A stretch of DNA of 64,000 bases from Phenylobacterium montanum (GTDB lineage Bacteria; Pseudomonadota; Alphaproteobacteria; Caulobacterales; Caulobacteraceae): assembly GCF_018135625.1 (NCBI RefSeq), contig NZ_CP073078.1, positions 4,930,501 through 4,994,500 on the forward strand, given 5' to 3'. Made by a program: the position numbers and the translations under genes. Each line of letters begins with the position of its first letter. Within the stretch, counting starts at the first letter, position 1. This document shows, piece by piece, positions 26,497-36,074 of this stretch. Under the pieces are notes generated by a model that searched no databases, was not told the DNA's origin, and saw only the letters and a program-made list of their open reading frames with translations.

Positions 26497-27384
26497 ATGG
26501 ACGCCTCGCTCGCCCAGCGAATCGCCGAGGCCGCCGATCTGGTCACCGTGGCCCTCGACGCCCTCCTGCCGCGCGGGGAGGGCCCCGAGCAGCGCCTGAC
26601 CGAGGCCATGCGCTATGCGGCGCTCGGCCCCGGCAAGCGCATGCGCCCGTTCTTCGCCATCGAGACCGCGCGGATGTTCCAGGTCGAGGAGCGGCCGGTG
26701 CTGCGCGCCGCCTGCGCCATCGAGTGCATCCACGCCTACAGCCTGGTGCACGACGACCTGCCCTGCATGGACGACGACGACCTGCGCCGCGGCCGGCCGA
26801 CCGTGCACCGGGCCTATGACGAGGCCACCGCCGTGCTGGCGGGCGACGCCCTGCAGGCGGCGGGTTTCGAGATCATGGCCCATCCCGACACCCACCCGGA
26901 TGGGGCTGTACGCGCGGAGCTTGTGCGCAGGCTCGCACTCGCCTGTGGCGCCAAAGGCATGGTGGGCGGACAAATGATCGACGTAATCGGCGTCGGCGGC
27001 GACCTCGGCGCCATCGCCCGCATGCAGAGAATGAAGACCGGCGCCCTGATCGCCTGCGCCTTCGACGTGCCGGTGATTCTCGCGCGGGCGAGCGAAAACG
27101 CCCGGCAGGCCCTGGCCGCGTTCGCCCAGGATCTGGGCCTCGCCTACCAGATCATCGATGATTCGCTGGACCTGGAAGGCGACGAGGACCTGCTCGGAAA
27201 GCGGGCGGGGGGCAAGGACGGAAGGCGTGGAAAGGTCAATTTCGTCACCCTCTTAGGGGTTGACGCAGCGCGCGAGCGGGTGGACTTGCTAGCGACACAG
27301 GCAAAGGCGCATCTGGACATGTTCGGCGCAGACGCCAAATACCTGCGGGACAGCGTCGATTTCGTGCTAGATCGCCGCCACTAA
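26497..27384 (+). CDS. ispA: Polyprenyl (farnesyl/geranylgeranyl) diphosphate synthase
   Basis: 295 residues of the trans-prenyltransferase family, condensing DMAPP and IPP to longer prenyl diphosphates. The first Asp-rich motif is in [19 protein letters not shown], the DDx4D form typical of bacterial FPP synthases, and the second is DDSLD in [19 protein letters not shown] (usually DDILD). GPGKRMRP binds IPP. It works directly downstream in the pathway begun by the Dxs enzyme encoded 37 bases later. Confidence 0.93.
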   Translation: MDASLAQRIAEAADLVTVALDALLPRGEGPEQRLTEAMRYAALGPGKRMRPFFAIETARMFQVEERPVLRAACAIECIHAYSLVHDDLPCMDDDDLRRGRPTVHRAYDEATAVLAGDALQAAGFEIMAHPDTHPDGAVRAELVRRLALACGAKGMVGGQMIDVIGVGGDLGAIARMQRMKTGALIACAFDVPVILARASENARQALAAFAQDLGLAYQIIDDSLDLEGDEDLLGKRAGGKDGRRGKVNFVTLLGVDAARERVDLLATQAKAHLDMFGADAKYLRDSVDFVLDRRH

Positions 27385-27421
27385 CTTTTTTGGAAGGTCG
27401 GGCCGTTGCGCCCGAAGCGCG

Positions 27422-29335
27422 ATGGCTCCAACGACCCCCCTGCTCGACACCGTCAATTCGCCTGCGGACATGAAGAAGCTTGGCCTGACCGAGCTGCGTC
27501 AGTTGGCTGATGAAGTCCGGGCCGAGACGATCCAGGCCGTGTCGGTCACGGGCGGCCACCTGGGCGCCGGCCTGGGCGTCGTGGAACTGACCGTGGCCCT
27601 GCACCACGTGTTCGACACGCCCAAGGACATCCTGATCTGGGACGTCGGCCACCAGGCCTATCCGCACAAGATCCTCACCGGCCGCCGCGACCGCATCCGC
27701 ACCCTGCGTCAGGGCGGGGGCCTGTCGGGCTTCACCAAGCGGGCCGAGAGCGAATACGATCCCTTCGGCGCCGCCCACGCGGCCACCTCGATTTCGGCGG
27801 CTCTGGGCTTCGCTGTCGCCCGCGACCAGCGCGGGGAGAAGAACAAGGTCATCGCCGTGATCGGCGACGGCTCGATGAGCGCCGGCATGGCCTATGAGGC
27901 CATGAACAACGCCGCCCATGCGACCAAGGACCTGATCGTGGTCCTCAACGACAACGACATGTCGATCGCGCCCCCGGTCGGCGGCATGAGCGCCTATCTG
28001 GCCCGCCAGGTTTCCGGCAGCGCCTACCGCTCGCTGCGCAAGATCGGCCGCCAGGTGGCCGGCGCCCTGCCCAAGCCGCTGAAGGAAGCCGCCCGCAAGG
28101 CCGAGGAGTACGGCCGCGGCATGGTCACCGGCGGCACCTTCTTCGAGGAACTGGGCTTCTACTATGTCGGCCCGATCGACGGGCACAATCTCGAGCACCT
28201 GGTTCCGGTGCTGAAGAACGTGCACGAGATGACCGACAAGCCGGTCCTCGTCCATGTGGTCACCCAGAAGGGCCATGGCTACGCCCCGGCCGAGAACGCC
28301 GCCGACAAGTACCACGGCGTGGTCAAGTTCGACGTGGTCACCGGCCAGCAGTCGAAGGTCCCTGCCAACGCCCCCAGCTACCAGAAGGTGTTCGGCGCCG
28401 AGCTGGTCCGCCAGGGCGAGAAGGACAAGCGCATCGTCGCCATCACCGCGGCCATGCCCTCCGGCACCAGCGTCGACATGTTCGCCGACCGCTTCCCCGA
28501 CCGCGCCTTCGACGTGGGCATCGCCGAGCAGCACGCGGTGACCTTCGCCGCGGGCCTGGCGGCCGACGGCATGAAGCCGTTCGCGGCCATCTATTCCACC
28601 TTCCTGCAGCGCGGCTACGACCAGGTGGTGCATGACGTGGCGATCCAGCACCTGCCGGTGCGCTTCGCCATCGACCGCGCGGGCCTGGTGGGCGCCGACG
28701 GTCCGACCCACGCCGGCAGCTTCGACGTCGGCTATCTGGGCGCCCTGCCGGGCTTCGTGATCATGGGCGCGGCCGACGAGGCCGAGCTGACCCACATGGT
28801 GGCCACCGCCGCCGATATCGACGATCGCCCCAGCGCGGTGCGCTATCCGCGTGGCGAAGGCACCGGCGTCGGCATCCCCGACAAGGCCGAGATCCTGCAG
28901 ATCGGCAAGGGCCGCGTGGTCCGCGAAGGCAATACGGTCGCCATCCTCTCCTTCGGCACCCGCCTGCAGGAATCCCTGCGCGCCGCAGACCTGCTGGCCG
29001 CCCGCGGCATTTCGACCACGGTGGCCGACGCCCGCTTCGCCAAGCCGCTGGACGAGGACCTGATCCTGCGCCTGGCCCGCGAGCACGAGGCGCTGATCAC
29101 GGTCGAGGAAGGCTCGGTGGGCGGCTTCGGCGCCTTCGTGCTGCACATGCTGGCCGATCGCGGCGCGCTGGACAGCGGACTGAAGATCCGCACCCTGACC
29201 CTGCCGGACATCTTCCAGGACCAGGACAAGCCGGACCTGATGTACATCCAGGCTGGCCTCGACGCCGACGGCATCGCCCGCGCGGCCCTGAGGGCCCTGG
29301 GCGTCGATACGGCCAAGGCCGGATTGAGGGCTTAA
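27422..29335 (+). CDS. dxs: 1-Deoxy-D-xylulose-5-phosphate synthase
   Basis: 637 residues, first enzyme of the MEP isoprenoid pathway, joining pyruvate and glyceraldehyde 3-phosphate with thiamine diphosphate. [15 protein letters not shown] holds the conserved His; [17 protein letters not shown] is the ThDP/Mg binding motif; [14 protein letters not shown] has the catalytic Glu of the transketolase-type pyrimidine domain; [18 protein letters not shown] is the substrate His loop. The C-terminal domain is complete. Last gene of xseB-ispA-dxs, closed by a strong terminator. Confidence 0.97.
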   Translation: MAPTTPLLDTVNSPADMKKLGLTELRQLADEVRAETIQAVSVTGGHLGAGLGVVELTVALHHVFDTPKDILIWDVGHQAYPHKILTGRRDRIRTLRQGGGLSGFTKRAESEYDPFGAAHAATSISAALGFAVARDQRGEKNKVIAVIGDGSMSAGMAYEAMNNAAHATKDLIVVLNDNDMSIAPPVGGMSAYLARQVSGSAYRSLRKIGRQVAGALPKPLKEAARKAEEYGRGMVTGGTFFEELGFYYVGPIDGHNLEHLVPVLKNVHEMTDKPVLVHVVTQKGHGYAPAENAADKYHGVVKFDVVTGQQSKVPANAPSYQKVFGAELVRQGEKDKRIVAITAAMPSGTSVDMFADRFPDRAFDVGIAEQHAVTFAAGLAADGMKPFAAIYSTFLQRGYDQVVHDVAIQHLPVRFAIDRAGLVGADGPTHAGSFDVGYLGALPGFVIMGAADEAELTHMVATAADIDDRPSAVRYPRGEGTGVGIPDKAEILQIGKGRVVREGNTVAILSFGTRLQESLRAADLLAARGISTTVADARFAKPLDEDLILRLAREHEALITVEEGSVGGFGAFVLHMLADRGALDSGLKIRTLTLPDIFQDQDKPDLMYIQAGLDADGIARAALRALGVDTAKAGLRA

Positions 29336-29389
29336 CTGCCGAGAGCCGCCCAGGCAGAATTTGCCCAGGCGGCGGGCATCGTCGAATTG

Positions 29390-29423
29390 AGGCCCTTCCT
29401 CCAGGCTGGAGGAGGGGCCTTTT
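29390..29423 (+). terminator. Intrinsic terminator between dxs and flgH
   Basis: AGGCCCTTCCTCCA (29390-29403) pairs with TGGAGGAGGGGCCT (29407-29420) around a GGC loop with one wobble pair, followed by TTT. It ends dxs; since flgH converges on it three bases later, the same stem may also serve the minus-strand flagellar operon. Confidence 0.85.
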
Positions 29424-29426
29424 CGT

Positions 29427-30170
29427 TTAGAACGGCGAGAACTTCTGCAGCAGGGCCGTGCCGCCCGAGGTCTTCTGCACTGCCGCCAGGTCGCCCTGGC
29501 CGCCGTAGCTGATCCGCGCCTCGGCCAGCTGGGTGTGCAGGATGGTGTTGGACGAGGAGATGTCCTCCGGCCGCATGATCCCCGACACGGTCAGCTCGCG
29601 CATGTCGTTGTTGGTCTTCACCTGCTGGCGGCCCTGGATGATCATGTTGCCGTTGGGCAGCACCTGGGTCACCACCGCTGCGATGGTCAGGGTGATCTGG
29701 TCCTGGCGCGTGATCGTGCCAGTGCCGTTGGCCGCCAGGCTGGTGTTGGTGTTGATGGCGTTGCCCGGGTCGAAGGCCTTGGGCAGCACCTTGCCGAGGG
29801 TGGATTCCAGGCCGAGGAAATTGGTGATCCCGGCCTTGTTGGTGCTGGTCTTGGTCGCGGCGGTGGCGTTGGAGATGTTGGCGCTGTCGTTGATGTTCAC
29901 CAGCACGGTGATGATGTCGCCGACGCGGGCGGCGCGCTGGTCATGGAAGAACTGGCGCGCGCCGGTGCGCCACAGCGAGTTGGCCGAGGCGGGCTGGGGC
30001 GCCGGATCGCGCGCCGAAGCCAGGGACAGCACCTGCTGGTCGGCGGGGACCAGGGCCGAGGGATAGTTCATCGGCGACATCTTGGGACCGTTCAGGGCGG
30101 TCTTCACCGAGGTGCAGGCGCCCAGCGGGGCGACGGCGGCGAGCAGGGCGACGATCACGAGGCGGCGCAT
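29427..30170 (-). CDS. flgH: Flagellar L-ring protein FlgH
   Basis: 247 residues beginning MRRLVIVALLAAVAPLGAC, a lipoprotein signal with LGAC lipobox. The mature protein has the FlgH core: SLWRTGARQFFHDQRAARVG, DIITVLVNINDSANISN, IQGRQQVKTNNDMRELTVSG and a C-terminal beta part. It forms the outer-membrane ring around the flagellar rod. Fourth gene of flgF-flgG-flgA-flgH, 14 bases after flgA. Confidence 0.96.
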   Translation of the reverse strand: MRRLVIVALLAAVAPLGACTSVKTALNGPKMSPMNYPSALVPADQQVLSLASARDPAPQPASANSLWRTGARQFFHDQRAARVGDIITVLVNINDSANISNATAATKTSTNKAGITNFLGLESTLGKVLPKAFDPGNAINTNTSLAANGTGTITRQDQITLTIAAVVTQVLPNGNMIIQGRQQVKTNNDMRELTVSGIMRPEDISSSNTILHTQLAEARISYGGQGDLAAVQKTSGGTALLQKFSPF

Positions 30171-30184
30171 GGCGGGCTGACCTT

Positions 30185-30958
30185 TCAGCGGGCTGCGAAT
30201 TGCTGGGAGGAGGGGAAGGCGGCGCGGTACTGCTCGGCGGCGGGGCCGACCACGGCCTGGTCGGGGCCGATGGCGATGGCCTGCAGCACCTTCTTGGAGA
30301 CGGTGTTCATCACGGCCACGGGCTCGCCCGCATGGGCGGCGGCCATGGCCTTGCCGGTGAGGATCAGGCTGATGCCGTCGGCCTGGTAGCTCACCTGCAC
30401 CACATCGTCGCGCTTGATCACCTCGGCGGCGGCGGCGTCGTGCATGGCGGCGGCCGAGCCGGCGCGCAGGGGCCGCCGCGCGGCCTTGCCGATCAGGGCG
30501 TCGGCGTCGCGCGGCATGTCGCCGGGGGCGGAGAAGGACGGGACCTTGGCGTAGGTCAGGTCGGTCGGCTGGATGATCTCGCCGGCGGCGATGTTGCGGG
30601 CCCAGGTCAGGGCGTCGATCATCTTTCCGGCGGGCGCGCCGCGGGACGGATCGCCGGCCATGTCGCTGCGCACCACGATGCGGCGCAGGCCCTGCGGGTT
30701 GGCCCAATCCAGCCCGTGCTGGCGGGCGATGGCCTGCACCTCGCCGGCGTCGAGCACCGCCGACTGGCCGGCAGGGGCGCCATAGCCGACCATAACCTCG
30801 CCGGCCGCGCCGGCGCCCTCGAACAGGTCGCCCAGGGTCACCGTGCGGCCGCTGGCCACATCGGGTCTCAGGCTGACCGGCTCGCCGGCCAGGGCCGCGC
30901 TCGCCGCCGCAAGGGCGATGGCGGCGCCGGCCAGGAAGGAGAGGATGCGCTGGCTCAT
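30185..30958 (-). CDS. flgA: Flagellar P-ring assembly chaperone FlgA
   Basis: 257 residues with a Sec signal (MSQRILSFLAGAAIALAAAS..., cleavage near ALAGEP). The C-terminal SAF domain is visible: ALTWARNIAAGEIIQPTDLT, DADALIGKAARRPLRAGSA and RDDVVQVSYQADGISLILTG, the canonical FlgA sequence. It helps FlgI subunits assemble the P-ring in the periplasm. It sits between flgG (five bases) and flgH, as in Caulobacter. Confidence 0.94.
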   Translation of the reverse strand: MSQRILSFLAGAAIALAAASAALAGEPVSLRPDVASGRTVTLGDLFEGAGAAGEVMVGYGAPAGQSAVLDAGEVQAIARQHGLDWANPQGLRRIVVRSDMAGDPSRGAPAGKMIDALTWARNIAAGEIIQPTDLTYAKVPSFSAPGDMPRDADALIGKAARRPLRAGSAAAMHDAAAAEVIKRDDVVQVSYQADGISLILTGKAMAAAHAGEPVAVMNTVSKKVLQAIAIGPDQAVVGPAAEQYRAAFPSSQQFAAR

Positions 30959-30963
30959 CTAGG

Positions 30964-31752
30964 TCAGGTCTTCATTTGCGAGGTGGTCGACAGCATCTGG
31001 TCGGCGCTGGTGATGACCTTGGAGTTCATCTCGTAGGCGCGCTGGGCCACGATCAGGGCGCTGATCTCGGTCACCGGGTCGACGTTGGAGCTTTCGGTGT
31101 AGCCCTGCATCAGGGTGCCGACCCCCTGGACGCCGGGCACGCCCACGGTCGGCGCGCCCGAGGCGCTGGTCTCGGTGAACAGGTTGTTGCCGTTGGCCTC
31201 AAGGCCCGCCGGGTTCAGGAAGGTGGCCAGCTGGATGGTGCCGACCACGGTCGGGGCCTTGGCCCCCGCCGCCGTCACCTGCACCTGGCCTGACTGCGAG
31301 ATGGTGATGTTGGTCGAGCCCTGCGGGATGGCGATCTGCGGGATCACCTGGTAGCCGTCCTGGGTGACCAGCTGGCCCTGGGCGTTCATCGAGAAATTGC
31401 CGGCGCGGCTGTAGGCGGTTTCGCCCGAGGGCAAGAGGATCTGGAAATAGCCCTGGCCGTCGATGGCCACATCGAGGTTGTTGCCGGTCGCGGTCGGCGA
31501 GCCCTGGGTGTCGATGCGATAGACCGAGCCGGCCTTGACGCCGGCGCCGATCTGGACGCCGGTCGGCACGATGGTGCCGGTGTCCGAGGACTGCGAGCCG
31601 GGCCGCTCGACATCGAGATACAACAGGTCGGCGAACTCGGCCCGCTGCTTCTTGTAGCCGACGGTGTTCATGTTGGCGATGTTGTTGGAGATCACCTCCA
31701 CGTTCAGCTGCTGGGCCGCCATGCCCGTCGCCGCAGTGCGCAAAGCCATCAT
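30964..31752 (-). CDS. flgG: Flagellar distal rod protein FlgG
   Basis: 262 residues, the normal FlgG length. N-terminal rod signature MMALRTAATGMAAQQLNVEV then ISNNIANMNTVGYKKQRAEF, and C-terminal SNVDPVTEISALIVAQRAYE with MNSKVITSADQML; both ends form the D0 coiled coil. The central YLDVERPGSQSSDTGTIVPTG-like segment is the distal-rod insert. Exported by the flagellar type III system, no signal peptide. Eleven bases separate it from flgF upstream. Confidence 0.97.
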   Translation of the reverse strand: MMALRTAATGMAAQQLNVEVISNNIANMNTVGYKKQRAEFADLLYLDVERPGSQSSDTGTIVPTGVQIGAGVKAGSVYRIDTQGSPTATGNNLDVAIDGQGYFQILLPSGETAYSRAGNFSMNAQGQLVTQDGYQVIPQIAIPQGSTNITISQSGQVQVTAAGAKAPTVVGTIQLATFLNPAGLEANGNNLFTETSASGAPTVGVPGVQGVGTLMQGYTESSNVDPVTEISALIVAQRAYEMNSKVITSADQMLSTTSQMKT

Positions 31753-31763
31753 GGCCTAATCTC

Positions 31764-32519
31764 CTATTGAACCGCGCCAAGCCGCTGGATGGCGGACTTG
31801 GACAGGTCGGACGTATTGCTGATCATCTGGCTGACGGCCTCGTAGGCGCGCTGGATGCGGATCAGGTCGGTGATCTGCACGATCGGCTGCACGTTCGAGG
31901 CTTCCAGCATGCCCTGCTGCACCGTCGCGCTGGTCGCCGGCTGCGGGGTCTGGTTGGTGGTGTTGGCGTAGAGCCCGTCGCCGGCCTTGGAGAGCTGGGA
32001 CAGGCTGTCGAAGTTTACGACGCCGATCTTGCCCGTGACCTGGCTCTGGGCCTGACCGGGGGCCTTTTGGGTGATGGTGCCGTCGCGACCGATGGTCACG
32101 GGCCCGTTGGCGCTGTTGATGCTGATCGGCGCGCCGTTGGGGTCCAGCACCGGGTTGCCGGACTGGGTGGTCAGCTGGCCCTGGGCGTCCAGGGTGAAGC
32201 GGCCGTCGCGGGTGTACTCCACCCCGCTGGCGGTCTGCACCTGGAAGAAGCCCTTGCCGGTGATGGCCACGTCCAGCGATCCGCCGGTCTGGGTCAGCGA
32301 GCCTTGCGTGAAGTCCCGCGCCACCGCGCCGTCCAGGGTGTATTGGATGGTCGCCTGCTGACCGATCGCCTTGGGCGGGGTCACCGGGTCATCTTCGCTG
32401 GTGAGCGATTCGACCTTGAAGCCGTTGGTGTCGGCGTTGGCGACATTGTTGGCCACGATGTCGAGCTCGCGCTGCAGCACCATCTGCCGCGACAAGCTGA
32501 CATACATCGTGTTGTCCAT
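31764..32519 (-). CDS. flgF: Flagellar basal-body rod protein FlgF
   Basis: 251 residues from the ATG at 32519 (MDNTMYVSLSRQMVLQRELD), followed by IVANNVANADTNGFKVES, the rod-protein signature. C-terminal NVQPIVQITDLIRIQRAYE pairs with the N-terminus in D0. A longer in-frame ATG at 32603 is rejected because it would start upstream of the sigma-54 promoter found at 32562-32577. First gene of flgF-flgG-flgA-flgH, whose promoter region it shares with the divergent fliL operon. Confidence 0.96.
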   Translation of the reverse strand: MDNTMYVSLSRQMVLQRELDIVANNVANADTNGFKVESLTSEDDPVTPPKAIGQQATIQYTLDGAVARDFTQGSLTQTGGSLDVAITGKGFFQVQTASGVEYTRDGRFTLDAQGQLTTQSGNPVLDPNGAPISINSANGPVTIGRDGTITQKAPGQAQSQVTGKIGVVNFDSLSQLSKAGDGLYANTTNQTPQPATSATVQQGMLEASNVQPIVQITDLIRIQRAYEAVSQMISNTSDLSKSAIQRLGAVQ

Positions 32520-32561
32520 GGGGACCCCCGGGGCGAGCCTTAACGATTGCCCAGGGCCTGC

Positions 32562-32577
32562 TGCAAGGCGCGGGCCA
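32562..32577 (-). promoter_or_regulatory. Sigma-54 promoter for the flgF operon
   Basis: On the minus strand, TGGCCC-N5-TTGCA matches the -24/-12 consensus (TGGCAC-N5-TTGC) with the exact GG-N10-GC spacing. Transcription would start about 30 bases before the flgF ATG. Class III flagellar operons of Caulobacter, flgF among them, are known to use sigma-54 with FlbD. Confidence 0.8.
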
Positions 32578-32640
32578 GTCTGAAAGTTGAACAAAATCAA
32601 CAAACCGAATGGTTAATTCGGCGCCGGGCGCCGATCTTGG

Positions 32641-32659
32641 CCCGGCAAAACTTGCCGCC
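32641..32659. promoter_or_regulatory. FlbD-binding ftr-like 19-mer
   Basis: CCCGGCAAAACTTGCCGCC is a near-perfect 19-base dyad (GGCAA-AAC-TTGCC), resembling the ftr elements bound by FlbD in Caulobacter. It lies about 80-90 bases upstream of the predicted flgF transcription start, the usual enhancer distance, and also upstream of fliL, where FlbD might act on the opposite promoter. Confidence 0.6.
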
Positions 32660-32670
32660 TTGCAAGAAGG

Positions 32671-32690
32671 TTAAAAAGCAATCCTTAACC
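32671..32690 (+). promoter_or_regulatory. Imperfect CtrA-type site upstream of fliL
   Basis: TTAA at 32671 and TTAACC at 32685 are separated by ten rather than seven bases; with correct N7 spacing the first half reads AAAA. It is therefore a half-site or weak CtrA box. Position, 71-90 bases before the fliL ATG, fits a class II flagellar promoter. Confidence 0.45.
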
Positions 32691-32760
32691 AACTCACGGG
32701 CATGGTCGGGAAGAACAGATTCCCCCGGGCCCGCGCGGGCTCGCATCCGGCGTGGACCCG

Positions 32761-33342
32761 ATGGCCAAGGACACGGCTAACAAGCCCGATCCCGACGAGG
32801 ACGAAGACCTCGATGGCGCGGAAGGCGCGCCGAAGAAGAAGATCCCGCTGATGTTCATCATCGGCGGCGCCGCTGCGGCTGTCATCCTGCTGGGCGGCGG
32901 CACGACCGCGTTTCTGCTCCTGGGCCACAAGCCGGCCGGGGCGCACCAGGACAAGGCGCCCAAGAAGGAAGACAAGAAGAAGGACGACAAGAAGAAGGAC
33001 GACAAGAACGGCGCCCAGATCGCCGACGGTCCCGATGGCGTCGTCTTCTACACCCCGCCCGACATCGTCGTGAACATGCAGACGGCCGACGGCAAGCCGA
33101 CCTTCCTCAAGCTCAAGCTGACCATGGAGCTGCCGGACAAGGCCACCGCCGACGTGCTCGACGAGAACATGCCCCGGCTGCAGGACATGTTTCAGACTTT
33201 CCTGCGAGAACTGCGCCCTGAGGACCTGAACGGTTCGCAAGGCACCTTCCAGCTGCGCATGGAGCTTCTGCGCCGCGTGCGGCTAGTGGTCGCGCCCGCT
33301 CAGGTCAACACGGTGCTGATCGAGGAGATGCTGATCAACTAG
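32761..33342 (+). CDS. fliL: Flagellar basal body-associated protein FliL
   Basis: 193 residues. A charged cytoplasmic N-tail leads to one membrane segment (about residues 30-53: IPLMFIIGGAAAAVILLGGG), a Lys/Asp-rich linker of about 30 residues, and a periplasmic FliL domain (VFYTPPDIVVNMQTADGKPT, FLKLKLTMELPDK, RRVRLVVAPAQVNTVLIEEM). It rings the stator units and supports motor output. ATG at 32761 is preferred over the GTG at 32752. First gene of the fliL-fliM operon. Confidence 0.94.
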   Translation: MAKDTANKPDPDEDEDLDGAEGAPKKKIPLMFIIGGAAAAVILLGGGTTAFLLLGHKPAGAHQDKAPKKEDKKKDDKKKDDKNGAQIADGPDGVVFYTPPDIVVNMQTADGKPTFLKLKLTMELPDKATADVLDENMPRLQDMFQTFLRELRPEDLNGSQGTFQLRMELLRRVRLVVAPAQVNTVLIEEMLIN

Positions 33343-33369
33343 GCCCTCAGCCTTTTTGCATCCGACGCC

Positions 33370-34434
33370 ATGGCCGATTCCGACAACGAAGAGTTCGAAC
33401 CCAACACCACGCCCGCCTCCGAATGGGAGAGCGGCATGGGCATGGGCGCGGCCGAACGCATCCTCAACCAGGACGAGATCGACAGCCTGCTGGGCTTCGA
33501 CCTGGCCGACGACGAGACCAACGACCGCACCGGCATCCGGGCGATCATCAACTCGGCCCTGGTCTCCTACGAGCGCCTGCCGATGCTGGAGATCGTCTTC
33601 GACCGCCTGGTGCGGTTGATGACCACCAGCTTGCGCAACTTCACCTCGGACAATGTCGAGGTCAGCCTCGACAACATCTCCTCGATCCGTTTCGGCGACT
33701 ATCTGAACTCGATCCCGCTGCCGGCGATCCTGTCGGTGTTCCGGGCCGAGGAGCTGGACAACTACGGCCTGCTGACGGTCGACTCCAACCTGATCTATTC
33801 GATCGTCGACGTGCTTCTGGGCGGGCGCCGCGGCACCGCGGCCATGCGCATCGAAGGCCGCCCCTACACCACCATCGAGCGGGTGCTGGTGCAGCGGATG
33901 GTCGAGGTGGTGCTGCACGACGCCAAGCAGGCCTTCGAGCCCCTGACGCCGGTGACCTTCAACCTCGACAGGCTGGAGACCAATCCGCGCTTCGCCGCCA
34001 TCGCGCGTCCCGCCAATGCGGCGATCCTGGTCAAGCTGCGCATCGACATGGAAGACCGCGGCGGCCGCATCGAGCTGCTCTTGCCCTATGCGACCCTAGA
34101 GCCGATCCGCAAGATGCTGCTGCAGCAGTTCATGGGCGAGAAGTTCGGCCGCGACAACATCTGGGAAGGCCACCTGGCCACCGAGCTCTGGACCACCCAG
34201 CTCGACGTCCACGCCGTGCTCGACGAGCAGCAGGTCAACCTGCAGAAGGTGCTGAACCTCAAGGTCGGCGAGACCCTGATCCTCAACGCCACGCCCGAAA
34301 GCCTGATCGAGCTGCGCGCCGGCGAAGTCACCCTGACCCGCGGCCGCATGGGTCGGCGCAACCACAACATCGCCGTTCGCATCGAGGCGCCCCTGTCGCC
34401 CTCGGCCAAGAACGCCATCCAGAGGCTGTCATGA
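33370..34434 (+). CDS. fliM: Flagellar motor switch protein FliM
   Basis: 354 residues. An N-terminal segment with ILNQDEIDSLLGFD, the conserved CheY-P binding peptide, precedes the CheC-like middle domain (SALVSYERLPMLEIVFDRLV, LPAILSVFRAEELDNYGLL, IVDVLLGGRRG) and a C-terminal FliN-like domain (LWTTQLDVHAVLDEQQVNLQ, LKVGETLILN). It forms the C-ring and reverses rotation. The stop overlaps the next ATG (ATGA). Confidence 0.97.
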   Translation: MADSDNEEFEPNTTPASEWESGMGMGAAERILNQDEIDSLLGFDLADDETNDRTGIRAIINSALVSYERLPMLEIVFDRLVRLMTTSLRNFTSDNVEVSLDNISSIRFGDYLNSIPLPAILSVFRAEELDNYGLLTVDSNLIYSIVDVLLGGRRGTAAMRIEGRPYTTIERVLVQRMVEVVLHDAKQAFEPLTPVTFNLDRLETNPRFAAIARPANAAILVKLRIDMEDRGGRIELLLPYATLEPIRKMLLQQFMGEKFGRDNIWEGHLATELWTTQLDVHAVLDEQQVNLQKVLNLKVGETLILNATPESLIELRAGEVTLTRGRMGRRNHNIAVRIEAPLSPSAKNAIQRLS

Positions 34435-35207
34435 GCCCGATCTCGCTGTCGCTGAACCTGCTGCTCGCGGGCCTTCTGGTCGTGACCCTGATGTACGGCT
34501 ATCGGCTGTCGCGCCAGCTGAAGGCGCTGAAGGACAGTCATGAGAGCTTCGCCAGGGCGGTAGGCGACCTCGACCGCGCCGCCCTGCGCGCCGAGAGCGG
34601 GCTGAACGAGCTGCGGAGCAGCACCGACGAGGCCATCGAGCTCCTGATGGGCCGCATCGACCGGGGGCGCGAGCTGGCCAAGCAGCTGGAGGTGCTGACC
34701 GCCCGCGCCGAGGCGGCCGCCGACAAGGCCCAGGCCGCCCGTCCCGCCGCCCCGGTCCGCTCCATCTTCGACCGTCCGCGCGCCTCGGCGTCCCAGGGCG
34801 CTGCGCGCGAGATCCCCGGCCTGCGCGAAACCACCGACGCCGAGGCGGAAGCTGCGGCCGAGGCCCTGGTCCTGCGCCTCTCCGAGCGTGAAGCCCTGAC
34901 CCGTGAGCCGCCGCCGCGCGTGCGGGAATCCGCCGCGGTGACCCGCGCCCGAGGCGAGGAGCTGGAGAGCACCGAAGCCCGCCTCGACCGCCGCTTCGAC
35001 ACCCTGTTCCGCCGCCCGGCCGCGAAGCCCGAGCCGCGCGCGGAGATGCGCCAAGAAATGCGCTTCGATCCGCGCGAGGAGCTTCGCGCCGCCGCCCGGC
35101 CTGAGCCCCGCACCACTCCGCGCTCGCGCGCGACGATCGACGACGACCTGTTCGACCCGCCCGTCCGCGCCGGCCGTCTTCGCGCCTTTGATGGAGGCCG
35201 TTCATGA
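34431..35207 (+). CDS. DUF6468-type flagellar-operon membrane protein
   Basis: 258 residues: one N-terminal membrane segment (about 4-24, LSLNLLLAGLLVVTLMYGY), a coiled-coil stretch (25-105), then a long disordered Arg/Glu/Ala-rich tail ending in LFDPPVRAGRLRAFDGG. Members occur between fliM and the MotE-like gene in alphaproteobacteria. A structural or stator-related role is inferred from place only. Both ends overlap neighbours by ATGA, so it is tightly coupled to fliM and the MotE-like gene. Confidence 0.8.
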   Translation: MSPISLSLNLLLAGLLVVTLMYGYRLSRQLKALKDSHESFARAVGDLDRAALRAESGLNELRSSTDEAIELLMGRIDRGRELAKQLEVLTARAEAAADKAQAARPAAPVRSIFDRPRASASQGAAREIPGLRETTDAEAEAAAEALVLRLSEREALTREPPPRVRESAAVTRARGEELESTEARLDRRFDTLFRRPAAKPEPRAEMRQEMRFDPREELRAAARPEPRTTPRSRATIDDDLFDPPVRAGRLRAFDGGRS

Positions 35208-36064
35208 GCCGCGTACCCAGGCTTCTCCCCATCGTCGCGGTGGCGATCGGCGGCGTCCTCGCGGTCAAGGCGGTCACGGGGGCGCCCGAACTGATTTCCG
35301 GGGCCAAGGCCTTCGCCGAGGACATGGGCCAGTCCAAGCCGGCGCAATCGACCATGCCCTCGATCCTGTCGTCCAAGCCGACCCAGGTGGCGGCCCAGGC
35401 GGCCAAGCCGCCGCCGGCCTGCGCCCCGACCGCGGCCGAACTGGCCAAGGAGGCGGGGCTGTCGCCGGCCGAGCTGCAGGTGCTGCAATCGCTGGGCAAC
35501 CGCCGCGGCGAGCTGGACCAGCGCGCCAACGACCTCGACACCCAGGTGCAGCTGATCGCCGCCGCCCAGGCCAAGCTGGACGCGCGCATCCAGCAGATGA
35601 ATCAGCTGAAGGCCGACATCCAGGGCCTGCTGGGCCAGGCCGACACCCAGGCCCAGGCCGAGACCGACCGCCTGGTGCGCGTCTATGAGGCGATGAAGCC
35701 CAAGGACGCCGCCCAGCGCTTCACCCTGATGGACGACAGCGTGCGCCTGCCGATGGCGGCGAAGATGAAGGAGCGGGCCCTGTCCGCCATCCTGGCCCAG
35801 ATGCCGGCCGAGGACGCCAAGTCCTTGACGGAAAAGCTGGCCAAGCGGGTCAACAACGCCAAGAGCATCACCGACGCCCAGACCGCGCTGAACCCGCCGC
35901 AGACGCCGGCCGCGCCGCCGCCGACCGCCCAGGCCGCCGCCGACCCGGCGCCGGCCGCCAAGCCTGCGCGCAAGGGGGCCAAGGGCAAGCCCAAGCAGAC
36001 TGCCGCGGCCAAGCCCGACCCCGCCGCCGCGCCGGCCGCCGCAGCCGCGCCCAAGAGCGGCTGA
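35204..36064 (+). CDS. MotE-like periplasmic motility protein
   Basis: 286 residues with an N-terminal membrane anchor or signal (LLPIVAVAIGGVLAVKAVTG), a long coiled coil (about 90-155, GNRRGELDQRANDLDTQVQL), and a MgtE-N/MotE-type helical domain (VYEAMKPKDAAQRFTLMDDS ... AILAQMPAEDAKSLTEKLA). The tail is Ala/Pro/Lys-rich. The family includes rhizobial MotE, a chaperone for the periplasmic motor protein MotC. No motC is seen here, so the partner in this organism is uncertain. Confidence 0.8.
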   Translation: MSRVPRLLPIVAVAIGGVLAVKAVTGAPELISGAKAFAEDMGQSKPAQSTMPSILSSKPTQVAAQAAKPPPACAPTAAELAKEAGLSPAELQVLQSLGNRRGELDQRANDLDTQVQLIAAAQAKLDARIQQMNQLKADIQGLLGQADTQAQAETDRLVRVYEAMKPKDAAQRFTLMDDSVRLPMAAKMKERALSAILAQMPAEDAKSLTEKLAKRVNNAKSITDAQTALNPPQTPAAPPPTAQAAADPAPAAKPARKGAKGKPKQTAAAKPDPAAAPAAAAAPKSG

Positions 36065-36074
36065 CGCCTGACCC

